From Panagrolaimus kolymaensis (Eukaryota > Nematoda > Chromadorea > Rhabditida > Panagrolaimidae): DNA of 64,000 bases. Location of the stretch: contig JAJQJQ010000100.1 in assembly GCA_028622995.1 (NCBI GenBank), forward strand, positions 88,029 through 152,028. Direction: 5' to 3'. Made by a program: the position numbers and the translations under genes. Below the pieces are notes generated by a model, which was not told the origin of the DNA, did not search any database, and saw only the letters and a program-made list of their open reading frames with translations. Positions within the stretch are counted from its first letter, which is position 1; each line of letters starts with the position of its first letter. Shown piece by piece: positions 36,901 through 50,009 of the stretch.

Positions 36901-37524
36901 ATAAAAATAAATATTGCGAAAATTAACCATAAAAAGATAGCTTCAAAACAAAAATTTTGTAATACTTTTTCTATAAATAAAACCTGCATCACTTATGGAA
37001 AGTTTGAAGCCAGAATTTCGAGATTCAATAAAATAAAATTAAAAATATTGCGAAGAATAACCTTAAAAGTTAGCTTCAAAACAAAAATTTAGTAATAGTT
37101 TTGCTATTTTTAACGCCTCCATCAAGAATGGAACGTTTGAAGCTTGACTTCAATTATTCATAAAATAAAAATAAATATTGCGAAAATTAACCATAAAAAG
37201 TTAGCTTCAAAACAAAAATTTTGTAATACTTTTTCTATAAATAAAACCTGCATCACTTATGGAAAGTTTGAAGCCAGAATTTCGAGATTCAATAAAATAA
37301 AATTAAAAATATTGCGAAGAATAACCTTAAAAGTTTGCTTCAAAACAAAAATTTAGTAATAGCTTTGCTATTTTTAACGCCTCCACCAAGAATGGAACGT
37401 TTGAAGCTTGACTTCAATTATTCAAAAAATAAAAATAAATATTGCGAAAATTAACCATAAAAAGATAGCTTCAAAACAAAAATTTAGTAATAGCTTTGCT
37501 ATTTTTAACGCCTCCATCAAGAAT
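33972..37524 (+). repeat. Nested higher-order repeat: (A B2 A B2) plus 6, 3, 1 and 1 trailing A units
   Basis: Four consecutive units begin with the same four-monomer head: A (GATAGC), B2, A (TTCATAAAAT), B2. They start at 33972, 35286, 36207 and 36866. Their lengths are 1314, 921, 659 and 659 bp, which equal the head plus six, three, one and one A monomers (131 bp each). The trailing A units of the long forms include linkers with ACGCATCC. Whole-monomer length differences with a constant head are what unequal exchange in the A run would give. The same 659-bp form recurs at 45276 and 48563. Confidence 0.88.
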
Positions 37525-38181
37525 GGAACGTTTGAAGCTTGACTTCAATTATTCATAAAATAAAAATAAATATTGCGAAAATTAACCATAAAAAGTTAGC
37601 TTCAAAACAAAAATTTTGTAATACTTTTTCTATAAATAAAACCTGCATCACTTATGGAAAGTTTGAAGCCAGAATTTCGAGATTCAATAAAATAAAATTA
37701 AAAATATTGCGAAGAATAACCTTAAAAGTTAGCTTCAAAACAAAAATTTAGTAATAGCTTTGCTATTTTTAACGCCTCCACCAAGAATGGAACGTTTGAA
37801 GCTTGACTTCAATTATTCAAAAAATAAAAATAAATATTGCGAAAATTAACCATAAAAAGTTAGCTTCAAAACAAAAATTTAGTAATAGCTTTGCTATTTT
37901 TAACGCCTCAACCAAGAATGGAACGTTTGAAGCTTGACTTCAATTATTCAAAAAATAAAAATAAATATTGCGAAAATTAACCATAAAAAGATAGCTTCAA
38001 AACAAAAATTTAGTAATAGAATTGCTATTTTTAACGCCTCCACCAAGAATGGAACGTTTGAAGCTTGACTTCAATTATTCAAAAAATAAAAATAAATATT
38101 GCGAAAATTAACCATAAAAAGATAGCTTCAAAACAAAAATTTAGTAATAGAATTGCTATTTTTAACGCCTCCACCAAGAAT
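37525..38181 (+). repeat. Transition A B2 A A A
   Basis: Five units (657 bp) link the nested series to the 1443-bp repeat. The last two A units have loop AATTG (near 38019 and 38150), the first appearance of the marker typical of 38-41 kb. One linker has CCTCAACC for CCTCCACC near 37908. Confidence 0.8.
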
Positions 38182-39624
38182 GGAACGTTTGAAGCTTGAC
38201 TTCAATTATTCATAAAATAAAAATAAATATTGCGAAAATTAACCATAAAAAGTTAGCTTCAAAACAAAAATTTTGTAATACTTTTTCTATAAATAAAACC
38301 TGCATCACTTATGGAATGTTTGAAGCCAGAATTTCGAGATTCAATAAAATAAAATTAAAAATATTGCGAAGAATAACCTTAAAAGTTAGCTTCAAAACAA
38401 AAATTTAGTAATAGCTTTGCTATTTTTAACGCCTCCACCAAGAATGGAACGTTTGAAGCTTGACTTCAATTATTCAAAAAATAAAAATAAATATTGCGAA
38501 AATTAACCATAAAAAGATAGCTTCAAAACAAAAATTTAGTAATAGCTTTGCTATTTTTAACGCCTCCACCAAGAATGGAACGTTTGAAGCTTGACTTCAA
38601 TTATTCAAAAAATAAAAATAAATATTGCGAAAATTAACCATAAAAAGATAGCTTCAAAACAAAAATTTAGTAATAGAATTGCTATTTTTAACGCCTCCAC
38701 CAAGAATGGAACGTTTGAAGCTTGACTTCAATTATTCAAAAAATAAAAATAAATATTGCGAAAATTAACCATAAAAAGATAGCTTCAAAACAAAAATTTA
38801 GTAATAGAATTGCTATTTTTAACGCCTCCACCAAGAATGGAACGTTTGAAGCTTGACTTCAATTATTCAAAAAATAAAAATAAATATTGCGAAAATTAAC
38901 CATAAAAAGATAGCTTCAAAACAAAAATTTAGTAATAGAATTGCTATTTTTAACGCCTCCACCAAGAATGGAACGTTTGAAGCTTGACTTCAATTATTCA
39001 TAAAATAAAAATAAATATTGCGAAAATTAACCATAAAAAGATAGCTTCAAAACAAAAATTTAGTAATAGCTTTGCTATTTTTAACGCCTCCACCAAGAAT
39101 GGAACGTTTGAAGCTTGACTTCAATTATTCAAAAAATAAAAATAAATATTGCGAAAATTAACCATAAAAAGTTAGCTTCAAAACAAAAATTTAGTAATAG
39201 CTTTGCTATTTTTAACGCCTCCACCAAGAATGGAACGTTTGAAGCTTGACTTCAATTATTCAAAAAATAAAAATAAATATTGCGAAAATTAACCATAAAA
39301 AGATAGCTTCAAAACAAAAATTTAGTAATAGAATTGCTATTTTTAACGCCTCCACCAAGAATGGAACGTTTGAAGCTTGACTTCAATTATTCAAAAAATA
39401 AAAATAAATATTGCGAAAATTAACCATAAAAAGATAGCTTCAAAACAAAAATTTAGTAATAGAATTGCTATTTTTAACGCCTCCACCAAGAATGGAACGT
39501 TTGAAGCTTGACTTCAATTATTCAAAAAATAAAAATAAATATTGCGAAAATTAACCATAAAAAGATAGCTTCAAAACAAAAATTTAGTAATAGAATTGCT
39601 ATTTTTAACGCCTCCACCAAGAAT
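38182..39624 (+). repeat. 1443-bp 11-mer higher-order repeat, copy 1
   Basis: The length equals ten A (131 bp) plus one B2 (133 bp). The unit opens with A (TTCATAAAAT) and a B2 starting GGAATG; then follow A units with loops CTTTG, three times AATTG, one TTCATAAAAT unit, and a second AATTG triplet. The same order restarts at 39625, exactly 1443 bp later. Confidence 0.88.
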
Positions 39625-41067
39625 GGAACGTTTGAAGCTTGACTTCAATTATTCATAAAATAAAAATAAATATTGCGAAAATTAACCATAAAAAGTTAGC
39701 TTCAAAACAAAAATTTTGTAATACTTTTTCTATAAATAAAACCTGCATCACTTATGGAATGTTTGAAGCCAGAATTTCGAGATTCAATAAAATAAAATTA
39801 AAAATATTGCGAAGAATAACCTTAAAAGTTAGCTTCAAAACAAAAATTTTGTAATAGCTTTGCTATTTTTAACGCCTCCACAATGAATGGAACTTTTGAA
39901 GCTTGACTTCAATTATTCAAAAAATAAAAATAAATATTGCGAAAATTAACCATAAAAAGATAGCTTCAAAACAAAAATTTAGTAATAGCTTTGCTATTTT
40001 TAACGCCTCCACCAAGAATGGAACGTTTGAAGCTTGACTTCAATTATTCAAAAAATAAAAATAAATATTGCGAAAATTAACCATAAAAAGATAGCTTCAA
40101 AACAAAAATTTAGTAATAGAATTGCTATTTTTAACGCCTCCACCAAGAATGGAACGTTTGAAGCTTGACTTCAATTATTCAAAAAATAAAAATAAATATT
40201 GCGAAAATTAACCATAAAAAGATAGCTTCAAAACAAAAATTTAGTAATAGAATTGCTATTTTTAACGCCTCCACCAAGAATGGAACGTTTGAAGCTTGAC
40301 TTCAATTATTCAAAAAATAAAAATAAATATTGCGAAAATTAACCATAAAAAGATAGCTTCAAAACAAAAATTTAGTAATAGAATTGCTATTTTTAACGCC
40401 TCCACCAAGAATGGAACGTTTGAAGCTTGACTTCAATTATTCATAAAATAAAAATAAATATTGCGAAAATTAACCATAAAAAGATAGCTTCAAAACAAAA
40501 ATTTAGTAATAGCTTTGCTATTTTTAACGCCTCCACCAAGAATGGAACGTTTGAAGCTTGACTTCAATTATTCAAAAAATAAAAATAAATATTGCGAAAA
40601 TTAACCATAAAAAGTTAGCTTCAAAACAAAAATTTAGTAATAGCTTTGCTATTTTTAACGCCTCCACCAAGAATGGAACGTTTGAAGCTTGACTTCAATT
40701 ATTCAAAAAATAAAAATAAATATTGCGAAAATTAACCATAAAAAGATAGCTTCAAAACAAAAATTTAGTAATAGAATTGCTATTTTTAACGCCTCCACCA
40801 AGAATGGAACGTTTGAAGCTTGACTTCAATTATTCAAAAAATAAAAATAAATATTGCGAAAATTAACCATAAAAAGATAGCTTCAAAACAAAAATTTAGT
40901 AATAGAATTGCTATTTTTAACGCCTCCACCAAGAATGGAACGTTTGAAGCTTGACTTCAATTATTCAAAAAATAAAAATAAATATTGCGAAAATTAACCA
41001 TAAAAAGATAGCTTCAAAACAAAAATTTAGTAATAGAATTGCTATTTTTAACGCCTCCACCAAGAAT
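39625..41067 (+). repeat. 1443-bp 11-mer higher-order repeat, copy 2
   Basis: The order matches copy 1, with one distinguishing change: after the B2 the linker is TTTTGTAATAGC..CACAATGAAT followed by GGAACTTTTGAAGC (near 39892), whereas copy 1 has TTTAGTAAT..CACCAAGAAT and GGAACG. The variant linker continues into the next repeat at 41068, so it marks the younger lineage. Confidence 0.87.
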
Positions 41068-42909
41068 GGAACGTTTGAAGCTTGACTTCAATTATTCATA
41101 AAATAAAAATAAATATTGCGAAAATTAACCATAAAAAGTTAGCTTCAAAACAAAAATTTTGTAATACTTTTTCTATAAATAAAACCTGCATCACTTATGG
41201 AATGTTTGAAGCCAGAATTTCGAGATTCAATAAAATAAAATTAAAAATATTGCGAAGAATAACCTTAAAAGTTAGCTTCAAAACAAAAATTTTGTAATAG
41301 CTTTGCTATTTTTAACGCCTCCACAATGAATGGAACTTTTGAAGCTTGACTTCAATTATTCAAAAAATAAAAATAAATATTGCGAAAATTAACCATAAAA
41401 AGTTAGCTTCAAAACAAAAATTTTGTAATACTTTTTCTATAAATAAAACCTGCATCACTTATGGAATGTTTGAAGCCAGAATTTCGAGATTCAATAAAAT
41501 TAAATTAAAAATATTGCGAAGAATAACCTTAAAAGTTAGCTTCAAAACAAAAATTTAGTAATAGCTTTGCTATTTTTAACGCCTCCACCAAGAATGGAAC
41601 GTTTGAAGCTTGACTTCAATTATTCAAAAAATAAAAATAAATATTGCGAAAATTAACCATAAAAAGATAGCTTCAAAACAAAAATTTAGTAATAGTTTTG
41701 CTATTTTTAACGCCTCCATCAAGAATGGAACGTTTGAAGCTTGACTTCAATTATTCAAAAAATAAAAATAAATATTGCGAAAATTAACCATAAAAAGATA
41801 GCTTCAAAACAAAAATTAAGTAATAGTTTTGCTATTTTTAACGCCTCCATCAAGAATGGAAAGTTTGAAGCTTGACTTCAATTATTCATAAAATAAAAAT
41901 AAATATTGCGAAAATTAACCATAAAAAGTTAGCTTCAAAACAAAAATTTTGTAATACTTTTTCTATAAATAAAACCTGCATCACTTATGGAAAGTTTGAA
42001 GCCAGAATTTCGAGATTCAATAAAATAAAATTAAAAATATTGCGAAGAATAACCTTAAAAGTTAGCTTCAAAACAAAAATTTAGTAATAGCTTTGCTATT
42101 TTTAACGCCTCCACCAAGAATGGAACGTTTGAAGCTTGACTTCAATTATTCAAAAAATAAAAATAAATATTGCGAAAATTAACCATAAAAAGATAGCTTC
42201 AAAACAAAAATTAAGTAATAGTTTTGCTATTTTTAACGCCTCCACCAAGAATGGAACGTTTGAAGCTTGACTTCAATTATTCAAAAAATAAAAATAAATA
42301 TTGCGAAAATTAACCATAAAAAGATAGCTTCAAAACAAAAATTTAGTAATAGCTTTGCTATTTTTAACGCATCCACCAAGAATGGAACGTTTGAAGCTTG
42401 ACTTCAATTATTCAAAAAATAAAAATAAATATTGCGAAAATTAACCATAAAAAGATAGCTTCAAAACAAAAATTTTGTAATACTTTTTCTATAAATAAAA
42501 CCTGCATCACTTATGGAAAGTTTGAAGCCAGAATTTCGAGATTCAATAAAATAAAATTAAAAATATTGCGAAGAATAACCTTAAAAGTTAGCTTCAAAAC
42601 AAAAATTTAGTAATAGAATTGCTATTTTTAACGCCTCCACCAAGAATGGAACGTTTGAAGCTTGACTTCAATTATTCAAAAAATAAAAATAAATATTGCG
42701 AAAATTAACCATAAAAAGATAGCTTCAAAACAAAAATTTAGTAATAGAATTGCTATTTTTAACGCCTCCACCAAGAATGGAACGTTTGAAGCTTGACTTC
42801 AATTATTCAAAAAATAAAAATAAATATTGCGAAAATTAACCATAAAAAGATAGCTTCAAAACAAAAATTTAGTAATAGAATTGCTATTTTTAACGCCTCC
42901 ACCAAGAAT
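41068..42909 (+). repeat. 1842-bp repeat, copy 1
   Basis: A-B2 pairs start at 41068, 41332, 41858 and 42384. The first three recur at 42910, 43174 and 43700, each exactly 1842 bp on. Markers are GGAACTTTTGAAGC before the second pair, the B2 variant ATAAAATTAAATTAA (near 41496), and the AAATTAAGTAATAG tail (near 41815). The left part of the unit also recurs at 50010 with an offset of 8942 bp. Confidence 0.85.
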
Positions 42910-44749
42910 GGAACGTTTGAAGCTTGACTTCAATTATTCATAAAATAAAAATAAATATTGCGAAAATTAACCATAAAAAGTTAGCTTCAAAACAAAAATT
43001 TTGTAATACTTTTTCTATAAATAAAACCTGCATCACTTATGGAATGTTTGAAGCCAGAATTTCGAGATTCAATAAAATAAAATTAAAAATATTGCGAAGA
43101 ATAACCTTAAAAGTTAGCTTCAAAACAAAAATTTTGTAATAGCTTTGCTATTTTTAACGCCTCCACAATGAATGGAACTTTTGAAGCTTGACTTCAATTA
43201 TTCAAAAAATAAAAATAAATATTGCGAAAATTAACCATAAAAAGTTAGCTTCAAAACAAAAATTTTGTAATACTTTTTCTATAAATAAAACCTGCATCAC
43301 TTATGGAATGTTTGAAGCCAGAATTTCGAGATTCAATAAAATTAAATTAAAAATATTGCGAAGAATAACCTTAAAAGTTAGCTTCAAAACAAAAATTTAG
43401 TAATAGCTTTGCTATTTTTAACGCCTCCACCAAGAATGGAACGTTTGAAGCTTGACTTCAATTATTCAAAAAATAAAAATAAATATTGCGAAAATTAACC
43501 ATAAAAAGATAGCTTCAAAACAAAAATTTAGTAATAGTTTTGCTATTTTTAACGCCTCCATCAAGAATGGAACGTTTGAAGCTTGACTTCAATTATTCAA
43601 AAAATAAAAATAAATATTGCGAAAATTAACCATAAAAAGATAGGATCAAAACAAAAATTAAGTAATAGTTTTGCTATTTTTAACGCCTCCATCAAGAATG
43701 GAAAGTTTGAAGCTTGACTTCAATTATTCATAAAATAAAAATAAATATTGCGAAAATTAACCATAAAAAGTTAGCTTCAAAACAAAAATTTTGTAATACT
43801 TTTTCTATAAATAAAACCTGCATCACTTATGGAAAGTTTGAAGCCAGAATTTCGAGATTCAATAAAATAAAATTAAAAATATTGCGAAGAATAACCTTAA
43901 AAGTTAGCTTCAAAACAAAAATTTAGTAATAGCTTTGCTATTTTTAACGCCTCCACCAAGAATGGAACGTTTGAAGCTTGACTTCAATTATTCAAAAAAT
44001 AAAAATAAATATTGCGAAAATTAACCATAAAAAGATAGCTTCAAAACAAAAATTTAGTAATAGCTTTGCTATTTTTAACGCATCCACCAAGAATGGAACG
44101 TTTGAAGCTTGACTTCAATTATTCAAAAAATAAAAATAAATATTGCGAAAATTAACCATAAAAAGATAGCTTCAAAACAAAAATTTAGTAATAGCTTTGC
44201 TATTTTTAACGCATCCACCAAGAATGGAACGTTTGAAGCTTGACTTCAATTATTCAAAAAATAAAAATAAATATTGCGAAAATTAACCATAAAAAGATAG
44301 CTTCAAAACAAAAATTAAGTAATAGTTTTGCTATTTTTAACGCCTCCACCAAGAATGGAACGTTTGAAGCTTGACTTCAATTATTCAAAAAATAAAAATA
44401 AATATTGCGAAAATTAACCATAAAAAGATAGCTTCAAAACAAAAATTTAGTAATAGCTTTGCTATTTTTAACGCATCCACCAAGAATGGAACGTTTGAAG
44501 CTTGACTTCAATTATTCAAAAAATAAAAATAAATATTGCGAAAATTAACCATAAAAAGATAGCTTCAAAACAAAAATTAAGTAATAGTTTTGCTATTTTT
44601 AACGCCTCCACCAAGAATGGAACGTTTGAAGCTTGACTTCAATTATTCAAAAAATAAAAATAAATATTGCGAAAATTAACCATAAAAAGATAGCTTCAAA
44701 ACAAAAATTTAGTAATAGCTTTGCTATTTTTAACGCATCCACCAAGAAT
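42910..44749 (+). repeat. 1842-bp repeat, copy 2 (right part expanded)
   Basis: The first seven units match copy 1. The rest is a longer run of A units alternating AAATTAAGTAATAG (loop TTTTG) and GCATCC linkers, so the A-B2 pair found 1316 bp into copy 1 (42384) comes only at 1840 bp here (44750): four extra A monomers (524 bp). A private change, ATAGGATCAAAAC for ATAGCTTCAAAAC at about 43642, destroys one of the conserved boxes in a single unit. Confidence 0.83.
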
Positions 44750-45275
44750 GGAACGTTTGAAGCTTGACTTCAATTATTCAAAAAATAAAAATAAATATTG
44801 CGAAAATTAACCATAAAAAGATAGCTTCAAAACAAAAATTTTGTAATACTTTTTCTATAAATAAAACCTGCATCACTTATGGAATGTTTGAAGCCAGAAT
44901 TTCGAGATTCAATAAAATAAAATTAAAAATATTGCGAAGAATAACCTTAAAAGTTAGCTTCAAAACAAAAATTTAGTAATAGCTTTGCTATTTTTAACGC
45001 CTCCACCAAGAATGGAACGTTTGAAGCTTGACTTCAATTATTCAAAAAATAAAAATAAATATTGCGAAAATTAACCATAAAAAGATAGCTTCAAAACAAA
45101 AATTAAGTAATAGTTTTGCTATTTTTAACGCCTCCACCAAGAATGGAACGTTTGAAGCTTGACTTCAATTATTCAAAAAATAAAAATAAATATTGCGAAA
45201 ATTAACCATAAAAAGATAGCTTCAAAACAAAAATTTAGTAATAGCTTTGCTATTTTTAACGCATCCACCAAGAAT
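44750..45275 (+). repeat. A B2 A A linker segment
   Basis: Four units: an A-B2 pair whose B2 starts GGAATG (near 44881), then two A units, one with the AAATTAAG tail and one with the GCATCC linker. It leads into the 659-bp module. No gene is visible. Confidence 0.78.
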
Positions 45276-45934
45276 GGAACGTTTGAAGCTTGACTTCAAT
45301 TATTCAAAAAATAAAAATAAATATTGCGAAAATTAACCATAAAAAGATAGCTTCAAAACAAAAATTTTGTAATACTTTTTCTATAAATAAAACCTGCATC
45401 ACTTATGGAAAGTTTGAAGCCAGAATTTCGAGATTCAATAAAATAAAATTAAAAATATTGCGAAGAATAACCTTAAAAGTTAGCTTCAAAACAAAAATTT
45501 AGTAATAGTTTTGCTATTTTTAACGCCTCCATCAAGAATGGAACGTTTGAAGCTTGACTTCAATTATTCATAAAATAAAAATAAATATTGCGAAAATTAA
45601 CCATAAAAAGTTAGCTTCAAAACAAAAATTTTGTAATACTTTTTCTATAAATAAAACCTGCATCACTTATGGAAAGTTTGAAGCCAGAATTTCGAGATTC
45701 AATAAAATAAAATTAAAAATATTGCGAAGAATAACCTTAAAAGTTAGCTTCAAAACAAAAATTTAGTAATAGCTTTGCTATTTTTAACGCCTCCACCAAG
45801 AATGGAACGTTTGAAGCTTGACTTCAATTATTCAAAAAATAAAAATAAATATTGCGAAAATTAACCATAAAAAGATAGCTTCAAAACAAAAATTTAGTAA
45901 TAGCTTTGCTATTTTTAACGCCTCCATCAAGAAT
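45276..45934 (+). repeat. 659-bp A B2 A B2 A module
   Basis: It has the same order and markers as the modules at 36207 and 36866 (GATAGC in the first A, TTCATAAAAT in the second). It is 8410 bp beyond the copy at 36866 and is followed, as there, by an A (TTCATAAAAT)-B2 pair at 45935. Confidence 0.84.
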
Positions 45935-48562
45935 GGAACGTTTGAAGCTTGACTTCAATTATTCATAAAATAAAAATAAATATTGCGAAAATTAACCATA
46001 AAAAGTTAGCTTCAAAACAAAAATTTTGTAATACTTTTTCTATAAATAAAACCTGCATCACTTATGGAAAGTTTGAAGCCAGAATTTCGAGATTCAATAA
46101 AATAAAATTAAAAATATTGCGAAGAATAACCTTAAAAGTTAGCTTCAAAACAAAAATTTAGTAATAGCTTTGCTATTTTTAACGCCTCCACCAAGAATGG
46201 AACGTTTGAAGCTTGACTTCAATTATTCAAAAAATAAAAATAAATATTGCGAAAATTAACCATAAAAAGTTAGCTTCAAAACAAAAATTTAGTAATAGCT
46301 TTGCTATTTTTAACGCCTCCACCAAGAATGGAACGTTTGAAGCTTGACTTCAATTATTCATAAAATAAAAATAAATATTGCGAAAATTAACCATAAAAAG
46401 TTAGCTTCAAAACAAAAATTTTGTAATACTTTTTCTATAAATAAAACCTGCATCACTTATGGAAAGTTTGAAGCCAGAATTTCGAGATTCAATAAAATAA
46501 AATTAAAAATATTGCGAAGAATAACCTTAAAAGTTAGCTTCAAAACAAAAATTTAGTAATAGTTTTGCTATTTTTAACGCCTCCACCAAGAATGGAACGT
46601 TTGAAGCTTGACTTCAATTATTCAAAAAATAAAAATAAATATTGCGAAAATTAACCATAAAAAGATAGCTTCAAAACAAAAATTTAGTAATAGCTTTGCT
46701 ATTTTTAACGCCTCCACCAAGAATGGAACGTTTGAAGCTTGACTTCAATTATTCAAAAAATAAAAATAAATATTGCGAAAATTAACCATAAAAAGTTAGC
46801 TTCAAAACAAAAATTTAGTAATAGCTTTGCTATTTTTAACGCCTCCACCAAGAATGGAACGTTTGAAGCTTGACTTCAATTATTCAAAAAATAAAAATAA
46901 ATATTGCGAAAATTAACCATAAAAAGTTAGCTTCAAAACAAAAATTTAGTAATAGCTTTGCTATTTTTAACGCCTCCACCAAGAATGGAACGTTTGAAGC
47001 TTGACTTCAATTATTCAAAAAATAAAAATAAATATTGCGAAAATTAACCATAAAAAGATAGCTTCAAAACAAAAATTTAGTAATAGAATTGCTATTTTTA
47101 ACGCCTCCACCAAGAATGGAACGTTTGAAGCTTGACTTCAATTATTCAAAAAATAAAAATAAATATTGCGAAAATTAACCATAAAAAGATAGCTTCAAAA
47201 CAAAAATTTAGTAATAGAATTGCTATTTTTAACGCCTCCACCAAGAATGGAACGTTTGAAGCTTGACTTCAATTATTCAAAAAATAAAAATAAATATTGC
47301 GAAAATTAACCATAAAAAGATAGCTTCAAAACAAAAATTTAGTAATAGAATTGCTATTTTTAACGCCTCCACCAAGAATGGAACGTTTGAAGCTTGACTT
47401 CAATTATTCAAAAAATAAAAATAAATATTGCGAAAATTAACCATAAAAAGATAGCTTCAAAACAAAAATTTAGTAATAGTTTTGCTATTTTTAACGCCTC
47501 CACCAAGAATGGAACGTTTGAAGCTTGACTTCAATTATTCATAAAATAAAAATAAATATTGCGAAAATTAACCATAAAAAGTTAGCTTCAAAACAAAAAT
47601 TTTGTAATACTTTTTCTATAAATAAAACCTGCATCACTTATGGAAAGTTTGAAGCCAGAATTTCGAGATTCAATAAAATAAAATTAAAAATATTGCGAAG
47701 AATAACCTTAAAAGTTAGCTTCAAAACAAAAATTTAGTAATAGTTTTGCTATTTTTAACGCCTCCACCAAGAATGGAACGTTTGAAGCTTGACTTCAATT
47801 ATTCAAAAAATAAAAATAAATATTGCGAAAATTAACCATAAAAAGATAGCTTCAAAACAAAAATTTAGTAATAGTTTTGCTATTTTTAACGCCTCCACCA
47901 AGAATGGAACGTTTGAAGCTTGACTTCAATTATTCAAAAAATAAAAATAAATATTGCGAAAATTAACCATAAAAAGATAGCTTCAAAACAAAAATTAAGT
48001 AATAGTTTTGCTATTTTTAACGCCTCCACCAAGAATGGAACGTTTGAAGCTTGACTTCAATTATTCAAAAAATAAAAATAAATATTGCGAAAATTAACCA
48101 TAAAAAGATAGCTTCAAAACAAAAATTTAGTAATAGCTTTGCTATTTTTAACGCATCCACCAAGAATGGAACGTTTGAAGCTTGACTTCAATTATTCAAA
48201 AAATAAAAATAAATATTGCGAAAATTAACCATAAAAAGATAGCTTCAAAACAAAAATTTTGTAATACTTTTTCTATAAATAAAACCTGCATCACTTATGG
48301 AAAGTTTGAAGCCAGAATTTCGAGATTCAATAAAATAAAATTAAAAATATTGCGAAGAATAACCTTAAAAGTTAGCTTCAAAACAAAAATTTAGTAATAG
48401 CTTTGCTATTTTTAACGCCTCCACCAAGAATGGAACGTTTGAAGCTTGACTTCAATTATTCAAAAAATAAAAATAAATATTGCGAAAATTAACCATAAAA
48501 AGATAGCTTCAAAACAAAAATTTAGTAATAGCTTTGCTATTTTTAACGCATCCACCAAGAAT
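45935..48562 (+). repeat. Mixed A/B2 stretch between two 659-bp modules
   Basis: Twenty units. A-B2 pairs start at 45935, 46330, 47511 and 48168. Three consecutive A units with loop AATTG lie near 47090-47350, like those at 38-41 kb. An AAATTAAG tail is found near 47995 and a GCATCC linker near 48155. The same components as in 36.9-44.7 kb appear in a different order. No gene is visible. Confidence 0.78.
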
Positions 48563-49221
48563 GGAACGTTTGAAGCTTGACTTCAATTATTCAAAAAATA
48601 AAAATAAATATTGCGAAAATTAACCATAAAAAGATAGCTTCAAAACAAAAATTTTGTAATACTTTTTCTATAAATAAAACCTGCATCACTTATGGAAAGT
48701 TTGAAGCCAGAATTTCGAGATTCAATAAAATAAAATTAAAAATATTGCGAAGAATAACCTTAAAAGTTAGCTTCAAAACAAAAATTTAGTAATAGTTTTG
48801 CTATTTTTAACGCCTCCATCAAGAATGGAACGTTTGAAGCTTGACTTCAATTATTCATAAAATAAAAATAAATATTGCGAAAATTAACCATAAAAAGTTA
48901 GCTTCAAAACAAAAATTTTGTAATACTTTTTCTATAAATAAAACCTGCATCACTTATGGAAAGTTTGAAGCCAGAATTTCGAGATTCAATAAAATAAAAT
49001 TAAAAATATTGCGAAGAATAACCTTAAAAGTTAGCTTCAAAACAAAAATTTAGTAATAGCTTTGCTATTTTTAACGCCTCCACCAAGAATGGAACGTTTG
49101 AAGCTTGACTTCAATTATTCAAAAAATAAAAATAAATATTGCGAAAATTAACCATAAAAAGATAGCTTCAAAACAAAAATTTAGTAATAGCTTTGCTATT
49201 TTTAACGCCTCCATCAAGAAT
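48563..49221 (+). repeat. 659-bp A B2 A B2 A module, further copy
   Basis: Same order and markers as 45276-45934, at an offset of 3287 bp. It is again followed by an A (TTCATAAAAT)-B2 pair at 49222, so the match extends beyond the module. Confidence 0.84.
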
Positions 49222-50009
49222 GGAACGTTTGAAGCTTGACTTCAATTATTCATAAAATAAAAATAAATATTGCGAAAATTAACCATAAAAAGTTAGCTTC
49301 AAAACAAAAATTTTGTAATACTTTTTCTATAAATAAAACCTGCATCACTTATGGAAAGTTTGAAGCCAGAATTTCGAGATTCAATAAAATAAAATTAAAA
49401 ATATTGCGAAGAATAACCTTAAAAGTTAGCTTCAAAACAAAAATTTAGTAATAGCTTTGCTATTTTTAACGCCTCCACCAAGAATGGAACGTTTGAAGCT
49501 TGACTTCAATTATTCAAAAAATAAAAATAAATATTGCGAAAATTAACCATAAAAAGTTAGCTTCAAAACAAAAATTTAGTAATAGCTTTGCTATTTTTAA
49601 CGCCTCCACCAAGAATGGAACGTTTGAAGCTTGACTTCAATTATTCAAAAAATAAAAATAAATATTGCGAAAATTAACCATAAAAAGATAGCTTCAAAAC
49701 AAAAATTTAGTAATAGAATTGCTATTTTTAACGCCTCCACCAAGAATGGAACGTTTGAAGCTTGACTTCAATTATTCAAAAAATAAAAATAAATATTGCG
49801 AAAATTAACCATAAAAAGATAGCTTCAAAACAAAAATTTAGTAATAGAATTGCTATTTTTAACGCCTCCACCAAGAATGGAACGTTTGAAGCTTGACTTC
49901 AATTATTCAAAAAATAAAAATAAATATTGCGAAAATTAACCATAAAAAGATAGCTTCAAAACAAAAATTTAGTAATAGAATTGCTATTTTTAACGCCTCC
50001 ACCAAGAAT

